The notes under the pieces were generated by a model that worked only from the letters and a program-made list of their open reading frames with translations, was not told the DNA's origin and ran no database searches. Made by a program: the position numbers and the translations under genes. This document shows, in pieces, positions 54,574 to 63,615 of a stretch of 64,000 bases of DNA (positions within the stretch are counted from its first letter, which is position 1; each line of letters starts with the position of its first letter). The DNA comes from Pseudomonas aestuarii (GTDB lineage: Bacteria; Pseudomonadota; Gammaproteobacteria; Pseudomonadales; Pseudomonadaceae), in contig NZ_JAQJZJ010000009.1 in the NCBI RefSeq assembly GCF_027988105.1, forward strand, positions 186,001-250,000, written 5' to 3'.

Positions 54574-56229
54574 TTAGCGACGATCCTCGACGATCAGCTC
54601 TTGCAGGGTCCAGGCACCGCCGGCATTGATCAGCGAGAAGCCGTTGAGGTCGCCGATCAGGCTCCGGTCGACGACGTCGATCAGGGTTTTGCCGTCCTCG
54701 CTCACCATCATTCGTCCTTCGGCATCACGCTGCCAGACCAGCTGGTGCGGCCCACCGTTGTCGAATTTAAGCTTTGCACTGGCAATGGCCGATTCTCCTT
54801 TTTCGTTGACGAATAGCAGCTGCAGCGGCCGTGGCTGGTTGGCGCGGTAGTTGAGCCGGTAGCCATGGTTCAGGTTATCGCCCTGATAGGGACCCAGATC
54901 GATGTGGCTGTGTGCCTCCGCGGATCCAGACAGCACCATAGTGATTTGGAACTCCTGGCTGATTTGGGTCGGCAGATACGCCGCCGCCGCGCGCGCCTGT
55001 TCCGACTGTTTCGCCTGTTTCGCCTGTCCCGGAAGGGAGATCCCGAACTGCTCTTTGAGCAGGTCACTCAGCTGCTGTTGACCGCGGTCTTCGGCACGTG
55101 CCGATGGCGGGTTCACCCACGAGTTGAGGCCGCCATTGCGCACCTCGAAACGGCCGGAGGTGATGTGCCAGGCCGGATTGCGGACGTAATCGCCGTCCGC
55201 GAAGTCGTCCTGCACCCGCGTGCGGTATGGCCGTACGGCGACCTGCGGTGGCTCCGCAACGGCGGTGCCGAGACCGAGGAGTTCCAGGGTGGGGGGTGTC
55301 AGTTCGCCGGTCGGGCTCAGGTTGTTGCTGGTCTGGAATTTCTGGATCGCAATCCGGCTGCGCGGGCCGAGCACGCCATCCGGCGGGCCGGCATCGTAGC
55401 CGCGGGCGCTCAGGGCCCGCTGTGCTGCAGCCCGCTGCGCCAGAGTCAAGGGCGCACTGGGCGCCTGCTCGGCGCTGGCGACGCGCAGCTCATCGAGAAG
55501 GGTCTGGCTGGGTTCACCGGTCGCCGGGACACCCCGCCCCTGCTGGTACTCACGAATGGCCTGGCGGGTCTGAGCGTCCATCTGGCCGCTGACCAGGGGG
55601 ATCGGGTAGCCGCGCAGGCGCAGCTCGGTCTGGATACGCGCCACGGTGTTGGCGTCCACCTTGGCAGTGCTCGACGCGCCATCAACGCGCCCGCGCATGT
55701 GCCTAAGCAGTTCGGTACTCGGCTCACCGGACATCAGCAAACCGTGGTCTGACTCGTAACGGCGGATAGCAGCACGGGTCTCGTCCGTGAGCCGTGCGGA
55801 CGGACGCCCGACCGTGTAGCCGAGGCTGCGTAGCGCTTCCTGGATCTCCGCCACCGGCTGTGACGAGGCCTCGGCTTCCGGCTGCGCGGCGGGCGTGCGG
55901 CTTTGCGCGGAGGTGCGCAGATGTGCCAGCAGGGCCGAAGTAGCCTGCCCGTCCACGAGCAGATCATGCTCGCTCTGGTAGGCCTGGATTGCCGCGCGCG
56001 TGCGAGCACCCATCAAGCCATCGGAGGGTCCGGCGCTATAGCCGCGTCGGTTCAGCTCGCGTTGTACTTCCTGCACTGTGCTGGAGAAGGCCTGGGCAAG
56101 TTGCAGACCCGGCACCACCGAGTACTCCCACATCCCCGATTGCGCGAGCGCCAGGCCCGAAGTTACGGGAGATATGGAGAAACCGAACAACAGCGCGGCA
56201 TACATCGAAGCATTTCGAAAATCGAGCAT
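54574..56229 (-). CDS. Secreted protein with four peptidoglycan-binding repeats
   Basis: A 551-residue protein: signal peptide (1-30), then four PG_binding_1 modules (about 50-95, 120-165, 190-235 and 265-315; each with a 'G[YF]..GP.DG..G..T..AI..[FY]Q' pattern), and a C-terminal beta-rich domain (about 340-551) like those that bind or cut glycans (LamG/3-keto-glycoside hydrolase-like). A GQAKQAKQSEQAR linker lies in it. The start at 56229 has GAGG upstream. It probably acts at the cell wall; no catalytic residues recognised. Confidence 0.83.
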   Translation of the reverse strand: MLDFRNASMYAALLFGFSISPVTSGLALAQSGMWEYSVVPGLQLAQAFSSTVQEVQRELNRRGYSAGPSDGLMGARTRAAIQAYQSEHDLLVDGQATSALLAHLRTSAQSRTPAAQPEAEASSQPVAEIQEALRSLGYTVGRPSARLTDETRAAIRRYESDHGLLMSGEPSTELLRHMRGRVDGASSTAKVDANTVARIQTELRLRGYPIPLVSGQMDAQTRQAIREYQQGRGVPATGEPSQTLLDELRVASAEQAPSAPLTLAQRAAAQRALSARGYDAGPPDGVLGPRSRIAIQKFQTSNNLSPTGELTPPTLELLGLGTAVAEPPQVAVRPYRTRVQDDFADGDYVRNPAWHITSGRFEVRNGGLNSWVNPPSARAEDRGQQQLSDLLKEQFGISLPGQAKQAKQSEQARAAAAYLPTQISQEFQITMVLSGSAEAHSHIDLGPYQGDNLNHGYRLNYRANQPRPLQLLFVNEKGESAIASAKLKFDNGGPHQLVWQRDAEGRMMVSEDGKTLIDVVDRSLIGDLNGFSLINAGGAWTLQELIVEDRR

Positions 56230-56993
56230 GATGCAGACCTCGTCAATGGAGAAATAGTCAGGAGCGCCCGCCCCCGCGCCAGTAAACCACCCGCTGCAGC
56301 CGACCTCGTTCGCGCAAGCCGGATGCCTCACGGCGCATCGCCCGACCTAGAGCCAAGTACTGCCGTGCGACAGGTGCAGTTGTTATGAGCATACGAGTGA
56401 CCGGTCGTCCGCCTCTGTTCGGCAGTGCACATATGGCGCCCTTCGCAGCTGCCATGCCGATGGCGGTTGATTTCAATGTTTAACAGGGTCGGAGCCGGTT
56501 TTTCAGGTGCCATGTCACAACAAGCAGAATCAGGCCAGATCATGTGGGGGTACCAAATGGCGGGAATTTACTGTGCGGCTGTCAGCGCATCAGTCGCGGT
56601 TGGGTTCAGGTGGCCGTACCCGGACAGGGTCGGACCCGCGCAACCGCTCGACATAGATAGAGGGAAACATCGAAGGATTATGCTCAGGTAAGCGCTTAGA
56701 CAGCCCATTTTTGCCGCAGAATCCATGCTTTCAGGCCAGCAGGACGCAATGCCTCGCGCGAATCGTTCCGGCTAGGCAAAGCGCGCGGGCACGACAACAG
56801 CCGTTGCGCCCGTAAATGGCAGAACACGCTATCTAGTTGGATACATTTCAGTTGACTGGCCTGGGCTGCCTCAGCCCCTTGCCCCCTTGGCTATAGTTTC
56901 AGAGTGGCGATCCGTCCACATTTTCGCACCGGGCGCTCTCGCGGCCCGATGTCCTGCAAAGGGACGTTGCTGCACTCCTGTCAGGAGGTTCTT
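56230..56993. other. Intergenic region before the DUF3303 gene
   Basis: About 760 bases. The last ~155 bases form the leader that was copied to 54224. No gene recognised in the rest. Confidence 0.5.
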
Positions 56994-57293
56994 ATGTTGT
57001 TCGCAGTCAGCTACCAGCTTCGCGCCAATACCACGGAGGCGTCACAGAGCCGTGCACTCCAACTGTTCAGCAACTGGACGCCGCCAGAGACTTATACATT
57101 CAAGGCCCACTACTCCTATGCCGACTGCAGCGGAGGTTTAGCGCTGGTCGAGACGGACTCGGCCGCCGCGGCGCTGCAAGTGCATGGCGCCTGGGCACCA
57201 TTTTTCGATTTCAAGCTGGTGCCTATCATTGAGATCGACCAAGCCGTGCAAATTGGCTTCGCCAACGCCAAGTGGCGTGAGTCCGTGAAGTGA
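56994..57293 (+). CDS. DUF3303-type small protein
   Basis: A 99-residue soluble protein beginning MLFAVSYQ, the typical opening of DUF3303 proteins, ferredoxin-like (dimeric alpha-beta barrel) small proteins of unknown function. AGGAGG precedes the ATG. It is followed by a hairpin terminator. Its leader is duplicated at 54224-54397. Confidence 0.82.
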   Translation: MLFAVSYQLRANTTEASQSRALQLFSNWTPPETYTFKAHYSYADCSGGLALVETDSAAAALQVHGAWAPFFDFKLVPIIEIDQAVQIGFANAKWRESVK

Positions 57294-57323
57294 CGTGTGC
57301 CTAAAGCACAGCAGCGCATTCCT

Positions 57324-57353
57324 GCTTCCTGCCGGCACACGCTGGCAGGAAGC
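57324..57353 (+). terminator. Hairpin after the DUF3303 gene
   Basis: GCTTCCTGCC (57324-57333) pairs perfectly with GGCAGGAAGC (57344-57353). No T tract. Confidence 0.65.
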
Positions 57354-57531
57354 GTGGCTGCTGGAAGACCGCCGCAAGCAGTAACTTCACCAGCAACCAG
57401 ATCATCCACCCTTGAATTGTTGCGGATTGCCCATCCTTGAGTCTGCCAGCGCTCGACCCGGCAGTTAAGGAACCTTGGCGGTTTTTCCGGCACTAAACCC
57501 AGCCTCTCCTCCATAGTCGAGATACCCTGCC

Positions 57532-57831
57532 ATGCGCACCATCGTCCGTTTGCTCCTGCTGAGCACAGCAACCCTGTCTTTATCCGCCTGCTTCAATGAT
57601 GCCCCTCCCATCGATCTGAGCGGTCTGTGCACCTACAACACCGATCCCCAGGCGGAGCGCTGCAAGCCCGGCCAGATGGCCTGGTTTCGTCCGGACCAGG
57701 GCACCTTGATCAGCGAAGAAATGGCCCTGAGCGTGGCGGCGGCCTATTGCGACTTCAACCATCAGGTGATGCACAACCGAGCCGGCGTGCTCTGCGTGTT
57801 CACCGACAAACGCCTGGATGCGGCCAAGTAA
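57532..57831 (+). CDS. Small lipoprotein, unknown function
   Basis: A 99-residue protein with a lipoprotein signal: hydrophobic stretch at 4-16 and lipobox LSAC with Cys20. The mature part has five further cysteines, likely disulfides in the periplasm. No family recognised. Confidence 0.75.
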   Translation: MRTIVRLLLLSTATLSLSACFNDAPPIDLSGLCTYNTDPQAERCKPGQMAWFRPDQGTLISEEMALSVAAAYCDFNHQVMHNRAGVLCVFTDKRLDAAK

Positions 57832-57854
57832 GCGCCGCGCAGCGACAACCCGCC

Positions 57855-58005
57855 AACTTTTGTGCCGCGCCGATAACCCACGGTGCACTGCCTGCGGCGA
57901 GTGTCACCCTACGAACCGCGGGTTGCTCGAGGTGATTGGTCGGTGCGTAGGGCGATTCGCCTTGTCCTGGCTCCAGGCAAGCATCAAGCGCGGCGCTGCC
58001 TGGCC
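57855..58005. repeat. Dispersed repeat also found near 50930
   Basis: Partner of the repeat after the first diguanylate cyclase; the shared core is CGGTGCACTGCCTGCGGCGAG. Confidence 0.6.
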
Positions 58006-58109
58006 TTCCCCACTAACGACTAAGTACTTACCTTCATACTTACCGGGCATAATGCTCGGCATTAGCCGTTTTTCTGCGACTTTCCATCCACGATCGTTTA
58101 CCAAAGCCA

Positions 58110-59447
58110 ATGATTGCTACCAGCCTCGCCATTATCGCTGCGCTACTGATCGTTTCATTGGCACTTGTGCTGCTGCGCCTGCGCCGGATAGAAAACCATT
58201 TGGCGCAACATCGTGCCTTGCTCGACAGCCTGCCCAAAGGGCTGTTGCTGGTGAGCCGTGACGGTCGCATCAGTGTGCATAACGCCGCGGCGGCAAGGCT
58301 GCTGGGCCATCCCGCCGCGACGATGCAAGGCCTGCCGCTAGCGCGTTGGTTGCCGCAACCCGGCGAGCACGCTGCAACGCCTGCGCGCCAGCACATTCTG
58401 CTGCCGGCGGATGACCGGCCGCGGATGGTGGATGTGAATCGCCTACCCGCAGCCTCGCACGGCCATGCCTTCGTCCTCAGCCAGGCGACGACTCAGCACG
58501 ACGATCACGGCGAAGATATCGAACGTTTCAAGCGCAGTCAGTACTTCGCCTGCATCGGCACCTGGGATTGGTCGATCGATACCGACAAGCTGTATTGGTC
58601 GGAGGCCATCTACGGCATGTTCGGCTTCAAGACTGGCGAAGTAACCCCGAGCTATGAACTGTTCTGTGCCTGTGTCCACCCGGATGACCGCGAAAAAGTG
58701 CGGGCAGGCGAGTTGCGCTGCATTGCAACCGGCCATAACCATGACGAAGAATATCGGGTGATCTGGCCTGACGGCAGCATCCACTGGCTGCGCGAAACCG
58801 GCAACGTGGTCAAGGATGCCAATGGCCAACCGATCAGGATGATGGGCGTCGTGCGCGACATCAGCGAAGAAAAAGCCTCGGTCAACCAGTTGAAGCAGAT
58901 CGCCCGCCACGATCCGCTGACCGGGTTGCCCAACCGCCTGCTGCTCGAAGAGTGCTTAACCCAGGCACTGGCGCGCGCACGCCGCAACGTCACCCGGGTG
59001 GCCTTGGTCTTTATCGACCTCAACGGTTTCAAGCGAGTCAACGATGAACACGGGCATGCCGTGGGCGACCAATTACTGGTCGGCACGGCGCGGCGCTTAC
59101 AGCAAACGCTGCGCGAGTCCGATATGGTGGCACGGCTGGGCGGCGATGAGTTTGTAGTGATTATCGAGGATCTGGCCCGCAGCAAGAGTTTGCACGACGA
59201 GGCGCACGTAATCAGCGAGAAGATTCTGCAGCGTCTATCCCAGCCGCTCAAACTCGGCAACTCCAGCCATCAGGTTGGCGCCAGTCTTGGCATTGCCATG
59301 TTTCCGGAGCACGGGCCGAACATCGACAGTCTCATCCACATTGCCGACCAGGCGATGTATGCAGCCAAGCGCAACGGCAACAATCTATATTGCCTGGGCA
59401 TGGCCAACACCAGCGAACCCAGCCCAACCCCTAGTCGAGCAGACTGA
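58110..59447 (+). CDS. Membrane-anchored diguanylate cyclase with two PAS domains
   Basis: A 445-residue protein: one N-terminal membrane helix (3-23), a short PAS-like domain (about 30-110), a PAS/PAC domain (about 140-265) and a GGDEF domain (about 270-430). GGDEF is intact and an RxxD inhibitory site (RESD) lies five residues upstream. It makes cyclic di-GMP. An 89-base piece of the PAS region (58477-58565) is copied at 54392-54480. Confidence 0.92.
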   Translation: MIATSLAIIAALLIVSLALVLLRLRRIENHLAQHRALLDSLPKGLLLVSRDGRISVHNAAAARLLGHPAATMQGLPLARWLPQPGEHAATPARQHILLPADDRPRMVDVNRLPAASHGHAFVLSQATTQHDDHGEDIERFKRSQYFACIGTWDWSIDTDKLYWSEAIYGMFGFKTGEVTPSYELFCACVHPDDREKVRAGELRCIATGHNHDEEYRVIWPDGSIHWLRETGNVVKDANGQPIRMMGVVRDISEEKASVNQLKQIARHDPLTGLPNRLLLEECLTQALARARRNVTRVALVFIDLNGFKRVNDEHGHAVGDQLLVGTARRLQQTLRESDMVARLGGDEFVVIIEDLARSKSLHDEAHVISEKILQRLSQPLKLGNSSHQVGASLGIAMFPEHGPNIDSLIHIADQAMYAAKRNGNNLYCLGMANTSEPSPTPSRAD

Positions 59448-59907
59448 ACCTGGTCATGACTGCCGATCCGCGCCCGGCAGATCGTGCTGGCCAATCTGGA
59501 GGCGCTGGCTCTATAGCTGGCCGCGTTATTAATTACTGGCTTACTCTGCCGGGCCTGGGCCTGCAGCAGGCAAACGCCGTCGAGGGCCGGCACGGCCAGT
59601 GTCTTAATCGTGTGGGAAACTGGTGCGCACCACCAAACCGGACGAGATGTGTCCCCCGGCGCCCGGCCAGCGCAGACGTGGATCTGTCGCCTTTCGCACG
59701 CAAAGCGTTGCTACAGGTTAATGTTGGGAATGGCTCGTCACCCGACAGCTGGCATCGCTCAGTCCTGTCAGGGGTAACGCAAACCAGGGCTTCGCGGCCA
59801 AAGCCCTTGTGCAATTATCCACCGAGTGCCGCCCTCGGCGTGGTCGCGTCCGGCGGCCAGCCCGATGTGCACATTGCGTGCGGCTCAGGCGTTCACCGCG
59901 GTTTGGT
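59448..59907. other. Intergenic region, no gene seen
   Basis: About 460 bases between convergent genes. No domain or strong hairpin was noticed. Confidence 0.45.
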
Positions 59908-60123
59908 CTATTTCTTGTCTTTGGTGATCTCGTGGCCAATCACGCCACCTACCACGGCGCCGGCGCCGGTGCAGAGCACGCCACCACAGAGCACGTTACC
60001 GGCCACGCCACCGACGGCAGCCCCGGCGACAGTGCCCTTCTCCTGATGCGTCATGCCGGAGCAGCCGCTCAGCCCTAAAGCGGAAAGCAGGACGGCGGTG
60101 GAAACAAGTTTTAAAATGTCCAT
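59908..60123 (-). CDS. OsmB-like glycine-zipper lipoprotein
   Basis: A 71-residue outer-membrane lipoprotein. The lipobox LSGC gives Cys21; the mature part is a glycine zipper (GxxxG repeats: GAAVGGVAG and GAVVGGVIG) as in OsmB, an osmotically induced lipoprotein. The start at 60123 fits the signal peptide. Confidence 0.85.
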   Translation of the reverse strand: MDILKLVSTAVLLSALGLSGCSGMTHQEKGTVAGAAVGGVAGNVLCGGVLCTGAGAVVGGVIGHEITKDKK

Positions 60124-60369
60124 GTTAGGTACTCCAGTGCACAACCTAATGAATATCCCTGGCGTTCGATTTGCTCAAGCGCGGGTAACGTTGCATTGTC
60201 CAGGGGATTGCGGCGAGCCGTCTGTACGCTGGCGCGCATAGGGATCCGAGCACCGCGACTTAACTGGTCCTGTCACTGGCGCTCACCCGTGCCCCAGAGG
60301 TGCGCACCCATTACCCTGTGCAGGCAGGAGGCGTATGGTGGAAGTCACATCACCTGTGGAGGAGTCGCC

Positions 60370-60735
60370 ATGTTCAAGGTAATGCGCAACGGCGAAAACC
60401 GCATCGACGTCGAGTTTTCCGGCAAGCTCGACCGTGAAGAAATGCGCGCCGCACTGGATGAGCTGAGCCAGCAATCCGAAGGCATCGAGCACGGCCTGAT
60501 GTTGTATCGAATCGGCGATTTTGCCCTGCCGACCCTGGGCGCGGTGGCCGTCGAATTGTCGCGTATTCCGCAACTGTTCCGTTTTGTCCGGCGCTTCGAC
60601 CGCATGGCCGTGGTCGCCGGCAAGGAATGGGTGAGGAAAGCCAGCGAGCTCGAGGGCGCGCTGATTCCCGGATTGCAGATCAAGGCCTTCGACCTGGGCC
60701 AGGAGGCGCAAGCCGAAGCCTGGCTGCAGGGCTAG
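60370..60735 (+). CDS. SpoIIAA-like STAS protein
   Basis: A 121-residue cytosolic protein of the SpoIIAA-like family (STAS-related fold), common in proteobacteria and linked to lipid or membrane binding; it has no anti-sigma partner here. GGAGG precedes the ATG. Confidence 0.83.
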   Translation: MFKVMRNGENRIDVEFSGKLDREEMRAALDELSQQSEGIEHGLMLYRIGDFALPTLGAVAVELSRIPQLFRFVRRFDRMAVVAGKEWVRKASELEGALIPGLQIKAFDLGQEAQAEAWLQG

Positions 60736-61080
60736 CGGCACCGGCACTGATCGGTGAGAAGCCGCTGCCAGCGGCGCTGTGGTTGTGGCTGTGGCTGTGG
60801 CTGTGGCTGTGCGCGACAGTGTCGATCACGCCGCGCAGGCGCAGTTCGACCTGGAGATTGGTCGCACTCCACCTTGACGACGCTTGCGGCGGCCTCGGCG
60901 CGCACGCCGGTAGCGAAGCAGGTCGGCACTCGGCTTAGCGGACTGGATAGTGGCAACTTGCTGGGGGGCGGCCTCGGGCATCGATGCCGTTATTGCCCGC
61001 CCCTATTGGAACCGCTAACCGAGTGGCTGTTCTGCTCAATACATCCTCACCGGTTCGCCATGGCTGCCAGTTGCCGCAGC
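60736..61080. other. Intergenic region with hexanucleotide repeat
   Basis: 345 bases. Holds the TGTGGC tandem repeat near 60780 and no recognised gene. Confidence 0.5.
60780..60811 (+). repeat. TGTGGC/TGTGGT microsatellite
   Basis: Five consecutive hexamers of TGTGG[CT] type, prone to slippage. Non-coding as far as seen. Confidence 0.85.
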
Positions 61081-61977
61081 CTAGCGCGGGGTGCCAAACA
61101 CCTGGGTCCAGTAGATGAGCGAGTCGCTCTCGGGATTCACCGCGTAGGCGGCCCCCATCTCGGTGAAGTGCGGGTTCATGATGTTGGGGCAGTGGGACGG
61201 GCTGGCCAGCCAGCCGGCTACTGCCAGTGTCGCGCTGCCCTGACCGGCGGCAATGTTTTCACCGATGCGCTGCCAGCGGTAGCCGGCCCGCTGGGCGCGC
61301 ACGTCGGCCTGGCTGCCGCCTTTACCGGTATGGCTGAAGTAATTGCGCGCAGCCATGTCGCGGCTGTGCGCCAGCGCGGAGTTGGCGAGCCGAGCATTCC
61401 AAGTCAGCGGCGCTGCCGCCGCGAACGCCTGAGCGCCGCAGTTCCTGGGGCTGGCGCGAGCCTGGTTGACCTGTTGCAGGATCGCCCGCCCCGCCTGCTG
61501 CCAGTCGCCCAAGTCCGGGGATAGCTGAGGCTGTGCGAGTATCAGTTGCCAAGTCTTGTCCCGGCGCAACACGCCGATCTCGCTGTATTGGGGATCCAGC
61601 AAGGGGCCGCAGTAGCGCTGCTTGAGCGCAGCCATCACGGCAGTGACGTTAGTGAAGCCCGTCAGGGCAATCACCTGCACCCTACCGGCCTGATAGCCGG
61701 CCCGCTTCAGTTCACGCTGCAGTTGCGCCTCGGTAGCCACCAGCACCCGCGCCAATCTGCCATCTGCCGCAAGCGGGCCCAATGACGGAACCTGCCGGCC
61801 GTCGCAGATTGGCGAGGCTTGGCGATACCTGTTGATCAGGGTCAGCAGGCCCCCTGCCTCGGAGGCCTGCGCCGCTGCGGCAGGCAGCATGGCGACCAGC
61901 AGCAGCGCAACGCCGCGCAGACGACTGCGGCCGACAAGGCTCCGGGGCGTGGGCAAGGGTTCTCGTGTTGCGACCAT
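61081..61977 (-). CDS. Secreted CAP-domain (SCP/PR1-like) protein 1
   Basis: A 298-residue protein with a signal segment (about 28-48), an N-terminal region found in both paralogues (about 50-165) and a C-terminal CAP domain (about 170-298) with the conserved HSRDMA and GENIA segments, including the His and Glu of the CAP cavity. Function of bacterial CAP proteins is mostly unknown. ATG at 61977 chosen for AAGG upstream; one at 62007 is possible. Tandem duplicate of the next gene. Confidence 0.87.
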   Translation of the reverse strand: MVATREPLPTPRSLVGRSRLRGVALLLVAMLPAAAAQASEAGGLLTLINRYRQASPICDGRQVPSLGPLAADGRLARVLVATEAQLQRELKRAGYQAGRVQVIALTGFTNVTAVMAALKQRYCGPLLDPQYSEIGVLRRDKTWQLILAQPQLSPDLGDWQQAGRAILQQVNQARASPRNCGAQAFAAAAPLTWNARLANSALAHSRDMAARNYFSHTGKGGSQADVRAQRAGYRWQRIGENIAAGQGSATLAVAGWLASPSHCPNIMNPHFTEMGAAYAVNPESDSLIYWTQVFGTPR

Positions 61978-62162
61978 GGTGTCTGCCTTCACTTTGCGCG
62001 TACGCATACTGGGTGCCCTGAACAGCCTGAGTGTAGACAACACCACTCGCGAACAGGTCTCGACCAGATGCGCCTGTGCCTGGCAGCGCCGTCTCGGGCC
62101 GGGCAAGATCGCCATGGACCGCCCGATTTTGCCCGGCGCCTCGCTCCCCGTAAACGCTGATC

Positions 62163-63062
62163 CTACTGCGGCGTGCCCAACAGCAGCGTCCAGTAGATGG
62201 CCGCATCACTCTGCGGATTCAACGCATAGGCACCGCCCATTTCCGTGAAGTCCGGGTTCATGAGGTTGAAACAGTAAGTGGGACTGGCCAGCCAGCCGGC
62301 GACTGTGTGTTTTGCCGTGCCCTGTCCTGCGCCGATGTTTTCGCCGATCAGTTGCCAGTCATAGCCGAGGAGCATGGCGCGCGTACCCGCCAGGCTGCCG
62401 TCCTTGGCACGGTGACTGAAGTAATTGTGCACGGCCATGTCGCGGCTGTGCGCCAGGGCGATGTGGCCGAGCGGCTCACTCCAGCGCAGCGGCCCTACCG
62501 GGCTCATTGCCTGGCGGTTACAGCGCTGCGGTTTGGCGCGCGCGGCATTGACCAATTGCAGGAGTTCCTGACCCGCCGCCTGCCAATCCGGCAGGCCGCT
62601 GGGCAGCAATGACCGGGCAAGGATCACCTGCCAGGTATTGGCCGTTCGCTGCACGCCGACCTCGGCGTATTGCACGTCCAGCAACGAGGCGCAGTAGCGC
62701 TGTTTCAACGCCTCGATCGCGGCGTCCACGCTGCCCGGCCCGGAAAGGGTAATCACCTTCACCGTGGCCGCTTGATAACCGACCCGCTGCAAGGCGTCCT
62801 GCAATTGCACACTGGACGCCAGCTGCACGCGGGCCAGGCGTGCGTCGGGCACCAGCGGGCCGGCGACCTCGGTTAACTGGCCAACGCAGGTCTGCGGCGA
62901 TTCGCGGTATTGGTTGATCAGCGCGATCAGCTGCTGGCTGTCGCTAGCGGATGCCGCAGCGCCACTGAGCAGCGCAACTGTCGCCAGCGTAAGCGCTGTC
63001 AGGCGGTTGCGCTGCGCGCGACAGCCAGTCGAATGGGCGGTAGGGGGCATGGCTGGTGTCAT
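62163..63062 (-). CDS. Secreted CAP-domain (SCP/PR1-like) protein 2
   Basis: A 299-residue paralogue of the preceding gene: same order of signal segment, N-terminal region with two cysteines and CAP domain with HSRDMA and GENIG. The ATG at 63062 has AGGA upstream; the frame runs to 63137. The two genes face the same way with about 185 bases between them. Confidence 0.87.
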   Translation of the reverse strand: MTPAMPPTAHSTGCRAQRNRLTALTLATVALLSGAAASASDSQQLIALINQYRESPQTCVGQLTEVAGPLVPDARLARVQLASSVQLQDALQRVGYQAATVKVITLSGPGSVDAAIEALKQRYCASLLDVQYAEVGVQRTANTWQVILARSLLPSGLPDWQAAGQELLQLVNAARAKPQRCNRQAMSPVGPLRWSEPLGHIALAHSRDMAVHNYFSHRAKDGSLAGTRAMLLGYDWQLIGENIGAGQGTAKHTVAGWLASPTYCFNLMNPDFTEMGGAYALNPQSDAAIYWTLLLGTPQ

Positions 63063-63276
63063 CCACATCCTGGAGCTTGATGGCCTGGGCGGGCCGCTAA
63101 AATGATCGAGCCGTTGCTCGCTGACACTGTACTGCAACCGGACATGGATTGAAGTGGCAAACTACCGCCGCCGCTCAGTGAATCGAGCGTTGCCTCCAGC
63201 CTGCCAGCGCCCCCGCACGGCAGCACGGCAGGCTCAAGGGCGTGGCCGCTAGCTTGCGTAACGGCTCACACGCCTG

Positions 63277-63615
63277 CTAGCCCAGCTGGTCGATCATGAC
63301 CGCATTGGTATAAACCAAACCGCCGTCACTCGCCCGATGCCCGACCAGATGAAAGTGGCCACGCTGATCCGCATCCAGATAGACGCGCCACTGGCAATCA
63401 GACAGGGGGCTGCACTCCTCCGGCAGGCTTAACTCCAGCTCGGTCACATCGGCATCGACCAAAGTTTCGGCCTCGTGAGCCTTTTGCAAGCGCTCTTCGG
63501 CCTGTTCCAGACGCAAATGATCAGGCTCACTCACGCGAAAATGGAAGCTGCCCACAGGCGTGGACTTTGTGGCGCCGCTGGCTTTGCACCAGCCTTCAAT
63601 GGTCAAGGTGTTCAT
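63277..63615 (-). CDS. Small conserved protein, unknown function
   Basis: A 112-residue soluble protein with a central helical segment (LRLEQAEERLQKAHEAE) and a C-terminal beta-rich part. AGGAGG lies 7 bases before the ATG. A frameshifted relative lies at 43114-43393, so it belongs to a small paralogous family. No function known to me. Confidence 0.75.
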   Translation of the reverse strand: MNTLTIEGWCKASGATKSTPVGSFHFRVSEPDHLRLEQAEERLQKAHEAETLVDADVTELELSLPEECSPLSDCQWRVYLDADQRGHFHLVGHRASDGGLVYTNAVMIDQLG

